A DNA stretch of 64,000 bases from Monosporascus cannonballus. Taxonomy: Eukaryota; Ascomycota; Sordariomycetes; Xylariales. The position numbers and the translations under genes are program-made. The notes beneath the pieces were generated by a model. That model saw nothing but the letters and a program-made list of their open reading frames with translations. It made no database searches and was not told the origin of the DNA. Shown here in pieces: positions 1 through 10,350 of this stretch; the stretch's first letter is position 1; the number at the start of each line of letters is the position of its first letter. The stretch covers positions 62,001 to 126,000 of the forward strand of contig QJNS01000144.1 in NCBI GenBank assembly GCA_004154925.1, given 5' to 3'.

Positions 1-168
1 GCGATTACCAGGAAGACCTACAGGGAAGAGGGGCTACGTGTATTCTTCAGAGGATTAACTGTTTGTAGTATTAGAGCGTTCTTCGTGAATGCGGTCCAGT
101 GGGCCGTGTACGAATGGATAATGCTCGAACTCGGACAGGGGCGAGAAACAGATAAACAACCAGCCTAG
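1..168 (+). CDS. Mitochondrial carrier family protein, C-terminal end (partial)
   Basis: The frame is open from base 1 and stops with TAG at 166-168, giving the last 55 residues. The readable part, YREEGLRVFFRGLTVCSIRA followed by FFVNAVQWAVYEW, fits the third repeat of the SLC25/mitochondrial carrier family: the matrix-helix region, the [FY]xG signature and the sixth transmembrane helix with an aromatic end. Family members exchange metabolites across the inner mitochondrial membrane. The residues fit amino-acid or carnitine-type carriers, but the substrate cannot be assigned from this fragment. The 5' part lies outside the window. The gene is tail-to-tail with the HVA1-like gene, 180 bp away. 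Confidence 0.85.
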   Translation, partial: AITRKTYREEGLRVFFRGLTVCSIRAFFVNAVQWAVYEWIMLELGQGRETDKQPA

Positions 169-348
169 CTACTTGCTCCCGTTCCCAATGATAACAAAAA
201 TCTTCAGATTTGCGGACGCAAGGACAATTTGACGCTGACGCGAGCTTGCAACCGCCCAGAGATAGCCTAGCACGATATCGTCATCGCGCTACCTAAGACG
301 CTATCACACGCCGAGACGCAGGTGAGCGTCTTCGCCCACCCTTATCCA

Positions 349-647
349 CTACTTGTGCTCAAGCGTCCCCGGATTGTGAGCTACATTGTGCCCGTGCTGG
401 TCCTGGAACAGAACCTATGATGGAGCCGTTAGCTATCTACGTCCCGTCACGATATCCATTACCCGTGGCCAAGAAAAGCTCTGGGATATACCTTGGGGGG
501 ATTTTTGACGCCCTCCTCCTTCGCCTCCGCCTCGGTCGTCACGACCTTCTCGACCTCGCCCTCGTGGCGTCCGCCGCGGATACGCGTGTACACGTGGTCG
601 CCCTCCTTGATGGGCTCGCTGTTCTTGTCTCTGACTTGCTCGGGCAT
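349..647 (-). CDS. HVA1-family TUDOR-domain protein (hypervirulence-associated protein family)
   Basis: This is a two-exon gene. Exon 1 is 647-492, the intron 491-415 (GT..AG, 77 nt) and exon 2 is 414-349, giving 73 residues. The start MPEQVRDKNSEPIKEGDHVY, the GGRHEGEVE core and the exon-2 segment VLFQDQHGHNVAHNPGTL match the small fungal and bacterial family named hypervirulence-associated protein, TUDOR domain. The splice joins PPK to VLFQ in phase. Without it the frame would run into unrelated sequence and stop. The biochemical role is not established; the name comes from a Cryptococcus deletion phenotype, and nothing here shows a link to virulence. The length suits the family. It is a cytosolic or nuclear type, with no signal peptide or membrane segment. 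Confidence 0.85.
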
Positions 648-2242
648 TTTGAGGGATGTTTGTAGATTTGAGTGCGTACTGTGCTTGTATGTAGGTAGTC
701 AGGCGATAGCGTTGATGTGATATATGTGGTAAATGATGGGCTATGCATGTCGTCCGTTCTGTGTCGAGACTGAATATGCAGCCGTGTTATGAGCTCCTGT
801 TCTGACTGACGGCAGCTTTACGTCATGCGCTCGGATCCCTACCGACTGTAGTAGCCCGGCGCCCAGACACCCCATATCTTCAAGTTCGATTATCAGGGGA
901 TCAGCAGCATCAGAACCAGAGATGGCTCGCCTCATTTGGCAATTATACATACCGACCGAGAAGCTCAGTGATTGCGCTGAAACTGACAACCGTCTCGATA
1001 ACAACCCGATGATGTTACTGTAGCTCTTCCATCTGTTGCTCACGGGTCGACACACCGCATCGTGATTCCAGCCTCAGATATAACCTCGTAGGAAATTGTC
1101 TTTCTTACCCGAAAGTTGTCAAATCGTCGACTTACAGTTGGTACCATGTCCATGTATCACACTCCTCTCCGATTGTATATTGTTGGCGGCGAGCGCGCGG
1201 CGGTTTGATTCGGTCTGTAGGAATAAAATGAGTATTATGTACACCGTACGAGGCATATATACGGGCGTAAGGGAGTACATAGACCAATACGAGGCTATCC
1301 GCTTCAGCTTCAGAAAGGCTATGACAGCCGGCGCCGGACCACTCTGTCTGCCGGTGCCATCTATTCCAGTCGCTGGTGGGGGCGTTGGACGTGGCGGGCT
1401 GTACGGTGCGTTAATAGGATCCTACCGTTGGCATACTAGGTGTACCCTCTGTCAGCACCATCTCACAGATGATACGTCTGAGCTGCCCGAATATCGTCCA
1501 ATAATATTCCGGACTCTGGCCGGGACATCTCAGCGGCGAACGTCGAATTAGGGACGGGTGGATCTACAGACCATGATTAGTCTAGGCCGGAATGCATCAG
1601 GAAATGCTGACTCTGTCTCTCCTTGTTCCGGGCAACACCCTGGAAGGCTACATGGACTAGAATAGACCGCCGGTGAAGTCCAAATGATGAGACTCCCGAA
1701 TACCACCCCACATCGCCTCCAAATCACTACTGAGGATTTGCTGGAGACCGCTTCGGAATCTTAGCCCCCCTCCTCTCAAAAAATAAATAAATAAATTCGT
1801 CGCTTGATAAAACTCTCCGGCTTCATGTATGCGGGGTCTTTGAGCTTCGGAAATGAAATATTGAGACGAAGAATGGAATTCCATGTAGCCCTTGGAGGGC
1901 GCGGTTTGCGATAGTACAAATATAGTAACGCATTCGTATTCCTAGCCGAACCCGCACACTTGAACTGTCAAGGTGTTATTATATCCAGACAATTACAGCG
2001 TATGCACTATATTTAGATATCCATGCTTTGCATCTATGCAACTTTCAGTCTCGTCTATTCTCGCCTCGTCACGAAACGGGGCACCACCGCTGCCACACGC
2101 CCCGCCGGGAGCTGAAGGCTAGAATACGGCCCGGCCGGTATCGCTTTGGTTGATCTTCAACGTAGTATTGGTATCATCGGTAAGTAGGAATAAATCAGAA
2201 TCGCTGCCGTTTTATGCCAATGGTGGTCTATACGAATTTGAT
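648..2242. other. Intergenic region upstream of HVA1 and downstream of SKT5
   Basis: These 1.6 kb lie between two minus-strand genes and should hold the HVA1 promoter and the SKT5 3' UTR. Open frames here start at non-ATG codons or give protein with no recognisable family and fungus-untypical composition. I see no tRNA, repeat or transposon. Confidence 0.5.
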
Positions 2243-5172
2243 TCACATGACGACCTATGACGTAGATTAGCATTCTTGAACAACGGGCGAGATATGGTGG
2301 TGGGCAATGGTAGACTTACACAGTCATCCTCTTTCTTTGCCGCAGGGATACCCATCTGCTCGAAGGTAGCGGGCCCCGCACTAGGCTTGGGCCTCGGTTT
2401 CGAATCGGCTGGATTGCCGCCAGGCGCGGAAGCGGTGGTGCCCGCGCTGGGAGGAGGGCTTGCCACCGCGGGCCGTGTCTGGCCAGGTGGTGCACTGGCG
2501 CGACCCGGGTCGATGGGCGCCGGCCGGTCCTTTAGGGGCATGCCTGGTGGTCCGCCACTACTTATCCTCTGACCGCCGGGACCTCCGTGTGGTAGACCTT
2601 GAGGCGTAGAATCCATACGCGGTCCCATACCTCCACTCATGACTGGAGAGCCCATATTCGATGGAGCGGCAGAGGTACGGCCGCTAGATAGAGGCCGGGA
2701 AGAAACCCGTGGCCCAGGAGCGTAGTCGTGTCCACCCATCGGATATTGCCCAGGTGCATTAGGATTGGGCTTTGAGAGTCGACCATGAGCCGGGTTATTT
2801 TGAGCAGGACCCGAGGGAAATCGTTGGTTATAGCCAGACGATGGTGACTGCATATCTGGCCGGTTAGAACCGGGACTAGGACGACGATAGTCGCCTGGAG
2901 CCTGTGGTTGCCAGTTTCCGGGAGATACCCGACCACGGTTGGGGTCCGTGCCCGCCGGAGGGATGCCAAGCTGGCCCCCGGATTGGGACAGATGCATAGC
3001 GCCTCCGGGGGGCCCATGGTAACCCGGAGACTGTCCCCGAATTCCAAACGCGCTTCCAGCGCTGGTTGGCCCCGAGGAGGGCCGAACGTTGGGGTTGTTG
3101 AATTGGGGCGGCAGCTGGGGCAGCATGCCATCCTCGGGGTAGGGTGCCGTTGACTTTGATCTCGAAACGTTCAGAGGTGGTGGTCTGTCATCTTCTGGGT
3201 ATGGGGCGGCTGATTGAGGGCGCTCGGCAAGGTTAACCATAAAAGCCGGTGCACGGCCGTCCATGGTACCATCCCGAGACTGGTCGGGATAGCCGGTACG
3301 GTCAAAATCCTGTGCTCGCGGGGATGGGTGAGGAGAGACTCTTGGCGACGGTTGTTTTTCTTCAGATAGTGCGGGCATCGGATTGTCCTTCTGCCTGAAC
3401 CGTTCTGGCCTCTGACCCCGTTGCGAGCCATGTATCGACTTGATTCTTGTGAAGGCGGTCGTTTCGTGGTCTTCCTTTGACAATGTCTTCGCTTGCGACA
3501 TGCTCTCCAGACGCCCCACCGCATCTTTATTGCCGTGTTCTGCAGCTAGCTCGTACCATCGCCTCGCCTCTCGTAGATCCTTCTCCACGTGAATTCCGAT
3601 CTCGTAGTAATACCCCATAGCAAATTCGCCCGTCGGTAACTTTGCCTTTGCTGCCAGCTCGGCATACTTGAAGGCGAGCTGCTCGTTTTTAGCGAATGTG
3701 CCTTCGTAGCCGAACAGGAACCATCTGCTAACGCCGAGACAAGCCTCAGGCTGACCTTGCCTTGCCGCTAAGCCATAGTAATGTAGAGATAGGGCCGGGT
3801 CGAAGTCGCACCCGAGTTGGCACAATTCGTAAGCTTGGCCCATCTTTAGTTGCGCCTTAGCAAATCCGAGATAGGCGGCCTTCTCGATGTACTGCCTGGC
3901 GAGAGCAATGTCATCGGGAAGCATGCCTCCGGGGACACTGACGTCTGGCAAGTCCCTAGCTATGAGCATACCATATACGAACGCCCCCTGTGGCGCGTCT
4001 TCGTCGGCGGTGTCGGCAGCGGAGCGTATCAGCTCTATTCCTCGAGCCAGATCCTTCGGCTGGCCGCGCTGCCCCATGAGGCTTATCATACCCAGACGGT
4101 ACGACGCTGCCGAGTCGTTCGCGGCCAAGCCCAAGTTGTAATGTCTCATGGCCTTTTCCATGTCGTTGGAGTTCTCGTAGAGCATACCAATGCGATAATC
4201 CGCGCGGCCCCATCCCTGTTGTGCAGCGAGCGCGTACCCGCTATACGCCTCTTTCTTGTCCTGCCGCCTGCCAAATTTGCCGAACTCTAGCCATTTGCTT
4301 CTGATGAAAGTTGCCTCCGGATGGCCCTGATCCGCTAGGTAGGTCACTATGTTGATTGCATCGACTCGCAGCTCGTGTTCGATTTTGGGGGTCGCCGGCC
4401 TCATCGTCGGTCCTCGGTCATTCGCTGATCGCATCGCTTCAGCCTCGCGCATGGCGGCTTCGGCGGCAATCTCGACGTAAGACAGAACATCGCGGGCCCA
4501 ACAGATTTGCATGTTGGGGTCGTTGGAATGAAGAACATGGTGCCGACTCTCGGCAAGAACGGCTTCCTTTTCGTCATCACTAGGAGGGATGTGGTCTCCC
4601 GTTACCTTAGGGAAAGGCGAGAAGGATGGTAGGTCGCGCATGTCTCGTGAAATCTTCCCAAATCCTGAACTGGCACTTCGAGGTTCCGTCGGGGTATCGT
4701 ACACGGACGGGCTATAACCAGATGCAGGGCTGTAATTGATCTGGGGCGGCCGTTGTTGGTACTGATGCCCAAAGCCGCCGATTGTAGTGTTTATAGTGGG
4801 GGGGTACGAAGCGTCGCGACTAGGCTGCTGCGGCGAGCCACCCGAGATTCGTGATGGTTGACCGTACTGATTCTTCGGTTCGGCTGATCGGGCTTCAAGT
4901 TCCATACGTTGAAGGCCTTGTTGCATATTCTGGTCAATTTCCGGCATCACCCTTTAAGGAGGAGATTTTTGTTCGTCAGCTAATTTCAGCCCCGCATTGG
5001 CCGCTCTCTCGACAGTGCTACTTAAATAAATGGACGGTATCTGCAGCCGGGGGGGGGGAAATGGCGAACGGGGCCAAGTGGCTACTAACCTCTGGGGTGC
5101 GGGCGCGATGACCTCGGGGAGGCAGTAGTCGTCTACTCCGCCTGGGACAAATGTTGCTGCAAACTGAGGCAT
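2243..5172 (-). CDS. SKT5: Chitin synthase regulatory factor with Sel1 repeats and C-terminal CaaX box (SKT5/Chs4 type)
   Basis: Model: exon 1 5172-5090, intron 5089-4952 (138 nt, branch-like GCTGAC), exon 2 4951-2320, intron 2319-2255 (65 nt), exon 3 2254-2243. The product is 908 residues. Roughly residues 235-525 are Sel1-like repeats (for example SDDMEKA-type helices and YYEIGIHVEKDLREARRWYE), flanked by long Pro/Gly/Ser/Gln-rich disordered tails. In yeast this family activates chitin synthase III, links it to the plasma membrane or bud neck, and is farnesylated. Here the last exon adds only V-V-M-stop after Cys, creating the CaaX box CVVM. The MPQF start on exon 1 is the least certain part. 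The frame is open further upstream through a possible exon beginning near 5210 (SHQPQDIESND), so the true start may be further 5'. Codon 29 in exon 2 is GTG, not a start. Confidence 0.92.
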
Positions 5173-8100
5173 ATCGTTGGATTCGATATCTTGCGGCTGA
5201 TGCGAACCTGTATATAATAATAATCAAAGAGTAAGAAACAAGGACTAGTCAGAACCAATGGTCTGAGACGGACTGATCCACTTGGTCAGCTGCAGGGCCA
5301 TGGGTAATATTAGGAGGGCCCCTGGAAGCGGTGGTTATGGTGGCAGCGGGGGCTGCTGACGGGCGGGCCGTCTCCTTCTCAAGTCTAATCCGCCTCTCGT
5401 GGGCCCTTGCGCGATCTGTGCGACTCTGTTGGATCAACCAAGGCGGAAGAATTCCACTGACGACCACTGTCCAGTTGACAAGAAATTGTGTTTCAGGCAG
5501 CTAGCGTTATAGGCGGCAGGACGAAGCGTTTGCGGGGGCAATGATGCATGGGATTGTCGCAATGAAGCCTCCGTGGTCTCAGAGGCTTCGGTTGAAAAGA
5601 CAGTTATACTAGGTAACTAGGTAGCGGGTTCCAGGTCGCACGGTGAGGTTTTCTATAACAGGAACCCCGGATTTGGTAGATATGCGCATTTCCGCCACAG
5701 CGGTGCCCCAGGGACCCCGCCATGCTCGTAGATGGGACCAACCAACATGGATGAAGCTCCCCCTGAACAGAGCACCGGCTGGGCCGGCAGCGCCGTGTCT
5801 AGTTGGGCTGGTGTAGAGCATGCATGGCGTTTGCACCGCCCGCATATTGATATTAGACAGACAGGTACACAAGCGGCTCTGATGACTTAAAGAAGCAGTC
5901 CGGGCCCCCTTTGTCGTGCTGGAGCGGCCGTGTATTGAGGATGTGGAGTAAGCTGCTTAGAGCTAAGGAGACTGGCTGGAGGCCTGAGGTGCTCTAGGCA
6001 GTGCGGCCGGCGCTTTGACTTTGGTTACGATCTGTCTGAGATGGATGACGGTGCTCGTGCTAGCAGCTATGCTTTGCAGGCACCTCTCCCCAAGCTACCA
6101 GAACACGTGCTGGCAGCCGAATGACAGCTTCAACTTCCAGGAGAACAGAGCCGGCAATTTTGGTTCGTGTCGAATGTCATGTCCTGGCTGTGACTATGTA
6201 TGTACCTTCCGTATTGGGCGATAACTAGGACCCTGATTCCCTGAAAGTTTTTGAGGGAATTCCTTTTGGCAATGCCCCCCTGGTAGGGTTGCTGGTGAGT
6301 TCCCACTCTGTCCACGGCTCCACTTCGTGGCCGCTCGACCATGCTAGGAAATTTCCAAGCTTTCCATGCGTTCGGGAATCGGAAAAGTCGGATTTGATCG
6401 TATTGATACTGGGGGCTGATGACGACGCGAGAGTTGTTGTATGGGTGAGAGCGGCACGGCGAGAGACGGCCACCCACTTCCATGCAGCCAAATAGAGATG
6501 CCGGCGTATGCAATCGGATCGCAGACGAAATTAAAACTTACCTTTGGATGTTAAGTTCCTGGAGTCTTGGACTCCGTGCTGTCCTAGCGAGGAACCGTTC
6601 CCAGGCCGCGTGTACGGCTTGCCATAGTGTGTCGTCGTCATCTTCCTCGGTAAGTCGTACGGTCGTTCTTTGCGCGGTGTATTAAATGTATTAGGATTGC
6701 ATCGATGAACCTGGCCAGTGTAGCAATGGACGGGGTATTGCCGTACTGAAAAGACCACGGCAGAAAAGAGAAAGATATCAAATAGAAGGTTGGTAAGTAG
6801 ATGTAGTGGTAGCAGATTAGCCCTTCTGCAAAGGTTTCTTGAAGTGTCTAAATTTGCACGAAGTAGATGCCTGACAAACTTGGGAGGGACGGCAGAGCTG
6901 CCTTTATCATTTATTGTAAGGCGGGTGCTGGCGAGCATGAACTTCCAACGTTTGTGACTGACAATGGAGAGGAACGGCGCAGCTGCCACTCTGCTACCCG
7001 ACGTGACGATGAATTTGGCTTTGCACTTACCGTTTTAGATCCTTTTGGACGCCCTCAAACCCGTTTCCTGCTTGGGCTCGACTACTTTTACCTGTCTAAG
7101 GTAGTAGTAGTACCTACATGATTATTCAACGGCTTGGTGGTGGCACAGGTCCATGTCTCACATGCATGGATTCAAGCGCCCGATCACTCCAAATCAACCT
7201 AACGGGACAATTTCACCCACCTCAAATACATAGGTAGGCACCTAGGTAGGTAGCTAGATGATGTTGACGGTTTGAAGCCATCACCAACCGTGTGGGCCGG
7301 GTATGAGAATATATGGGTCCAAGCACATCATAGCCTCATCCTGCTTCTATTTTCGGCTGCAGCTACGAAGATTTCCAGCCGCTCAGCCAAGGCAGTTCTC
7401 TCCGCGGGAGATTGCCAATGTCGCAAAATATCAAAGGCGTCTACGGCACCAGCACTCCCACAAACCTTCATTTCGATGCTATTTAGTAATGTGGCAACTT
7501 GCGGCCGCCTTAGGCTTTTTATATACCTTCTAACGTTAGAAAGGGGCAAGGGTGCGAGGGGCTGGACACGGGCTGGACATGAGCCGGTCTCTGGCGTTGG
7601 TTTTGTGACGCCCCGGAGGACCCTGCGGCTCAGCTCGATCCGAGGACTGAGGACATACATATCTCGCAACAGGCTTCGGCGACGATACTGCCTAGATAGG
7701 TGGATATCAAAGACCGTTGGCGCTTTCTCGTGCAGTCTTCAATATCGGAGAAGCTCCCGTTATTGCTGCTCGTGTGTGACGTGGTGCTTACTTGTGATCA
7801 CGGTCTCGTGGGCATACATACGCTCCGATAATAGCAGATGAGCATCTCCGACTTACCACTTGAACAGCGCCTCGTGTGATGTGAGTCCAGTTGACTTGAT
7901 AAGACATAATATAGTATATTGTTGGCTAGATATAACACTTGACATTCCACAAAAGAAAGTATTGATACCATACATTATAGATTATTGGCTTTTGCATCTT
8001 GTGAAACCGATCTTGCCGCCAAGAGAGTTGCTGTTAGAGCTACAATGAAGAACAAGATGGAGCAAGAGGCTAGACCAAAAGCACGAGCCACAGAAGCCGA

Positions 8101-8413
8101 GGGCTTGAGCCGCACGAGCCACAAGACTGCCGTCAGCCACAGGTGGCAGCTAGGCAAACGATTGCTGGGGCAGTTTCGTCAGTCATTGCTTGCCTTATTA
8201 GCCTTAACGTTAGAGCTCGCCATACCAAACCCGATATCACGACAATACCGCCAACTGCCTCATCACCCACAAGAAAACACCACAGACCCTGACAACGCAA
8301 AACAAGATACGCCACACCCGTCCGAATCGAAACCCGAAAAACAAATAATCTGCCGTAGATCTCCGCCACCATCGTCGCCATCACCCCAATCTCCCCGGCA
8401 ACCACCCGCCAAC
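5173..8413. other. Divergent intergenic region between SKT5 and RPN12
   Basis: These 3.2 kb separate two divergent genes. A possible extra 5' exon of SKT5 lies at about 5,173-5,330. Several open frames occur (minus strand 6225-6491 and 6531-6989; plus strand 7272-7841), but none shows a family motif, and the longest begins at TTG. The RPN12 reading frame stays open upstream to an in-frame ATG at 8045. I see no repeat or RNA gene. Confidence 0.45.
8142..8150 (+). promoter_or_regulatory. Possible proteasome-associated control element (PACE-like) upstream of RPN12
   Basis: The nonamer GGTGGCAGC lies 264 bp upstream of the RPN12 start and matches 7 of 9 bases of the yeast Rpn4 site GGTGGCAAA. 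Whether this lineage uses Rpn4-type control is unknown, and one near-match is weak evidence. Confidence 0.2.
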
Positions 8414-9417
8414 ATGGCCGACAGAACGCTGCAGAGCATCCTCAAGCAACTGCAGTCGAACCCGCACATGCCATACGGCGAGGCCTCCTCGCTGCTCTCG
8501 AAGGCCAAGATCGCGCTGCTGAAGCTCAACGCACTGACGCCGACGCCGAACACGCCGCCGAGTCTGCTCTCGCTGGCGCGCGCCGTGTACGAGGCCGGGG
8601 CGCTGTTCAGCATCCGGGCGAAGGACGCCGACGGGTTCACGCGGTACGTGGCGCAGCTGCAGCCGTTCTACGAGCTGCCGCCGCAGGCCGGGGGCGATGG
8701 CGGCGAGCGCAACAAGGTGACGGGGCTGTACCTGCTGCTGCTGCTGACGCAGGGCTCGTACGCCGAGTTCCACAGCGAGCTCGAGGCGCTCGCCTGCCGC
8801 AGCGAGCAGCAGGGGGGCGGCAGCGAGATCGAGAACGATCGCTACCTCGGCTACCCGATCAAGCTCGAGCGGTGGCTGATGGAGGGGAGCTACGACCGCG
8901 TGTGGAAAGCCATGAAGAGCCGGGAGGTGCCGAGCGAGGAGTACGGCGTCTTTTCCGAGGTACGTTGCTGTCATCACCAACCTGCTTACGCATACTGAGC
9001 TACCAACTGTGTCCACCCTACCTTCCACCTGTCTTTCCTTTCCCTTTCTTCCACCCACCTCTTTGCAGGCTTCACCCAAGCCACATCGTGTATCTCAAAG
9101 CTAACCATGCCCCGCAAAACCAACAGATCCTCACGTCTCAGATCCGCTCCGAGATCGCCTCGAGCAGTGAGCGCGCCTACCCGTCACTGCCGCTGAGCAG
9201 CACCAAGTCGCTGCTGTTCCTGGATTCGGAGGGCGCCGTGGTCGAGTTCGCGCGGAGCCGCGGCTGGGCCGTGCGCGACGGCCACATCTACTTCTCCGCC
9301 TTCTCATCGGCTGCCGCCGTCGCGGCCGACGCCGACGAGGAGGGCGAGAGGGACTTCAGCCAGACCGTCATCGCGAACGCGCTGGGCTACGCGCGCGAGC
9401 TCGAGACCATCGTCTAG
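8414..9417 (+). CDS. RPN12: 26S proteasome regulatory particle lid subunit RPN12 (PSMD8)
   Basis: Two exons, 8414-8959 and 9127-9417, with a 167-nt intron (GTACGT..CAG, branch-like CTAAC at 9101), give 278 residues; yeast Rpn12 is about the same size. The helical N-terminal half (LQSILKQL, SLLSKAKIALLKLN) and the PCI/CSN8-like C-terminal half (YGVFSE-ILTSQIRSEIASS, RAYPSLPLSS, LLFLDSEGAVVEFARSRGW) are typical. The chain ends in LGYARELETIV, as in orthologues. The protein is the lid subunit incorporated last in regulatory-particle assembly and acts in cytosol and nucleus. I chose the ATG at 8414 (CCAACATGGCC context) because the family begins there. An in-frame ATG at 8045 would add 123 residues of unrelated, low-complexity sequence. 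The gene converges on COPA. Confidence 0.95.
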
Positions 9418-10350
9418 ACTGGCCGGTCTATTCCATCCGGCCCGATGTATGACTCCGGGTTATCTTCGAGTTTCTCGCCCTCTTGAAGGGAAGGCAAGCG
9501 GAAAATGAAATGGGAAGAGAGAGATGGTGAGAGGTCGGGAGCTCCGGATTCGAGTGGGCCTGGCCGATCGGTCTGTCGGACGGGGAGACGACGATTGGCT
9601 TGAATCCGGGAGTTCAAGACCATAACGCGAGAACAAAGAAAGGCGAGCGCGAGGACTGTCGGCAGCGAGGGAGTGAAGATAATGCGCATATATCCCTCCT
9701 TGCGCGCAAAACCGAAACAGGAACGGCCGGAACAAGGTCAGGCAGGCATGCGTACAATGTACTACTACTACTACTACTATTACTACAACAACGAAACGAG
9801 GTCATTAGAGGAGGATACATGCCTAGAAAGCAAGCTGCAGTGAGCATTATAAGATATGGACTCTACGTGCGCATATACAGAGCTACCTGGTCCTTTTCCT
9901 TGCTACATATTCACTCTATATCCGGATCTCCACTAAAAGCATGGTACGGCTCAGTTCGGGCTCGTCGTGAACAAGATCGGAGAAAAGACATCTAGCATTT
10001 TTTTTTCTTCCCACCACTACCCCCGTAGTACTATATCCCTCTCTCCCTCTCGAAGTGGCGCGATCTGTGTAGATAGAACAACCCCCGATCCCCAGGTTCT
10101 AAAACGCGGGGTCTTCGCTTTTGGCACTTGCTGGTTCGCCTTTCTACTCCCATCCAGCCTCCTTACGCCGGAGTTTCTTTCCCCTCCCCCTCGCCCGCTC
10201 CGCATACGTAGCATAGCGGTAACAACTTAAGTGACCTATGGAGGAGCCTGGAGAAGCTCTCCGATGGTCGCTTATTTAAAAGCATCATCGCTCATCCGGC
10301 CGGAAAAAAAATCATTCCGCACACAAAAAGATTACATTTCATCTAGCTTC
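9418..10350. other. Convergent intergenic region RPN12/COPA with a TAC trinucleotide repeat
   Basis: These 0.93 kb carry the two 3' UTRs. A microsatellite of six TAC units followed by TATTACTAC lies at 9760-9787. The flanks are C/T-rich and hold no coding or RNA gene that I can support. Confidence 0.6.
9760..9787 (+). repeat. (TAC)n microsatellite
   Basis: Six perfect TAC units run from 9760, then TATTACTAC and two AAC-like units. It lies in the non-coding space between convergent genes and may be length-variable between strains. Confidence 0.9.

Noticed and set aside
1096..1551. 151-codon plus-strand open frame
   Set aside because: It starts at TTG, has no family motif, and is followed by no in-phase exon. 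It is likely a chance frame in an intergenic region.
6225..6989. Minus-strand frames of 88-152 codons between SKT5 and RPN12
   Set aside because: They overlap each other in different frames and show no domain, no convincing splice structure and no signal peptide. I cannot support a gene.
7272..7841. 189-codon plus-strand frame
   Set aside because: It begins with TTG, has arginine/serine-rich composition and no recognisable motif, and lies in the RIPened-free but gene-poor RPN12 upstream region.
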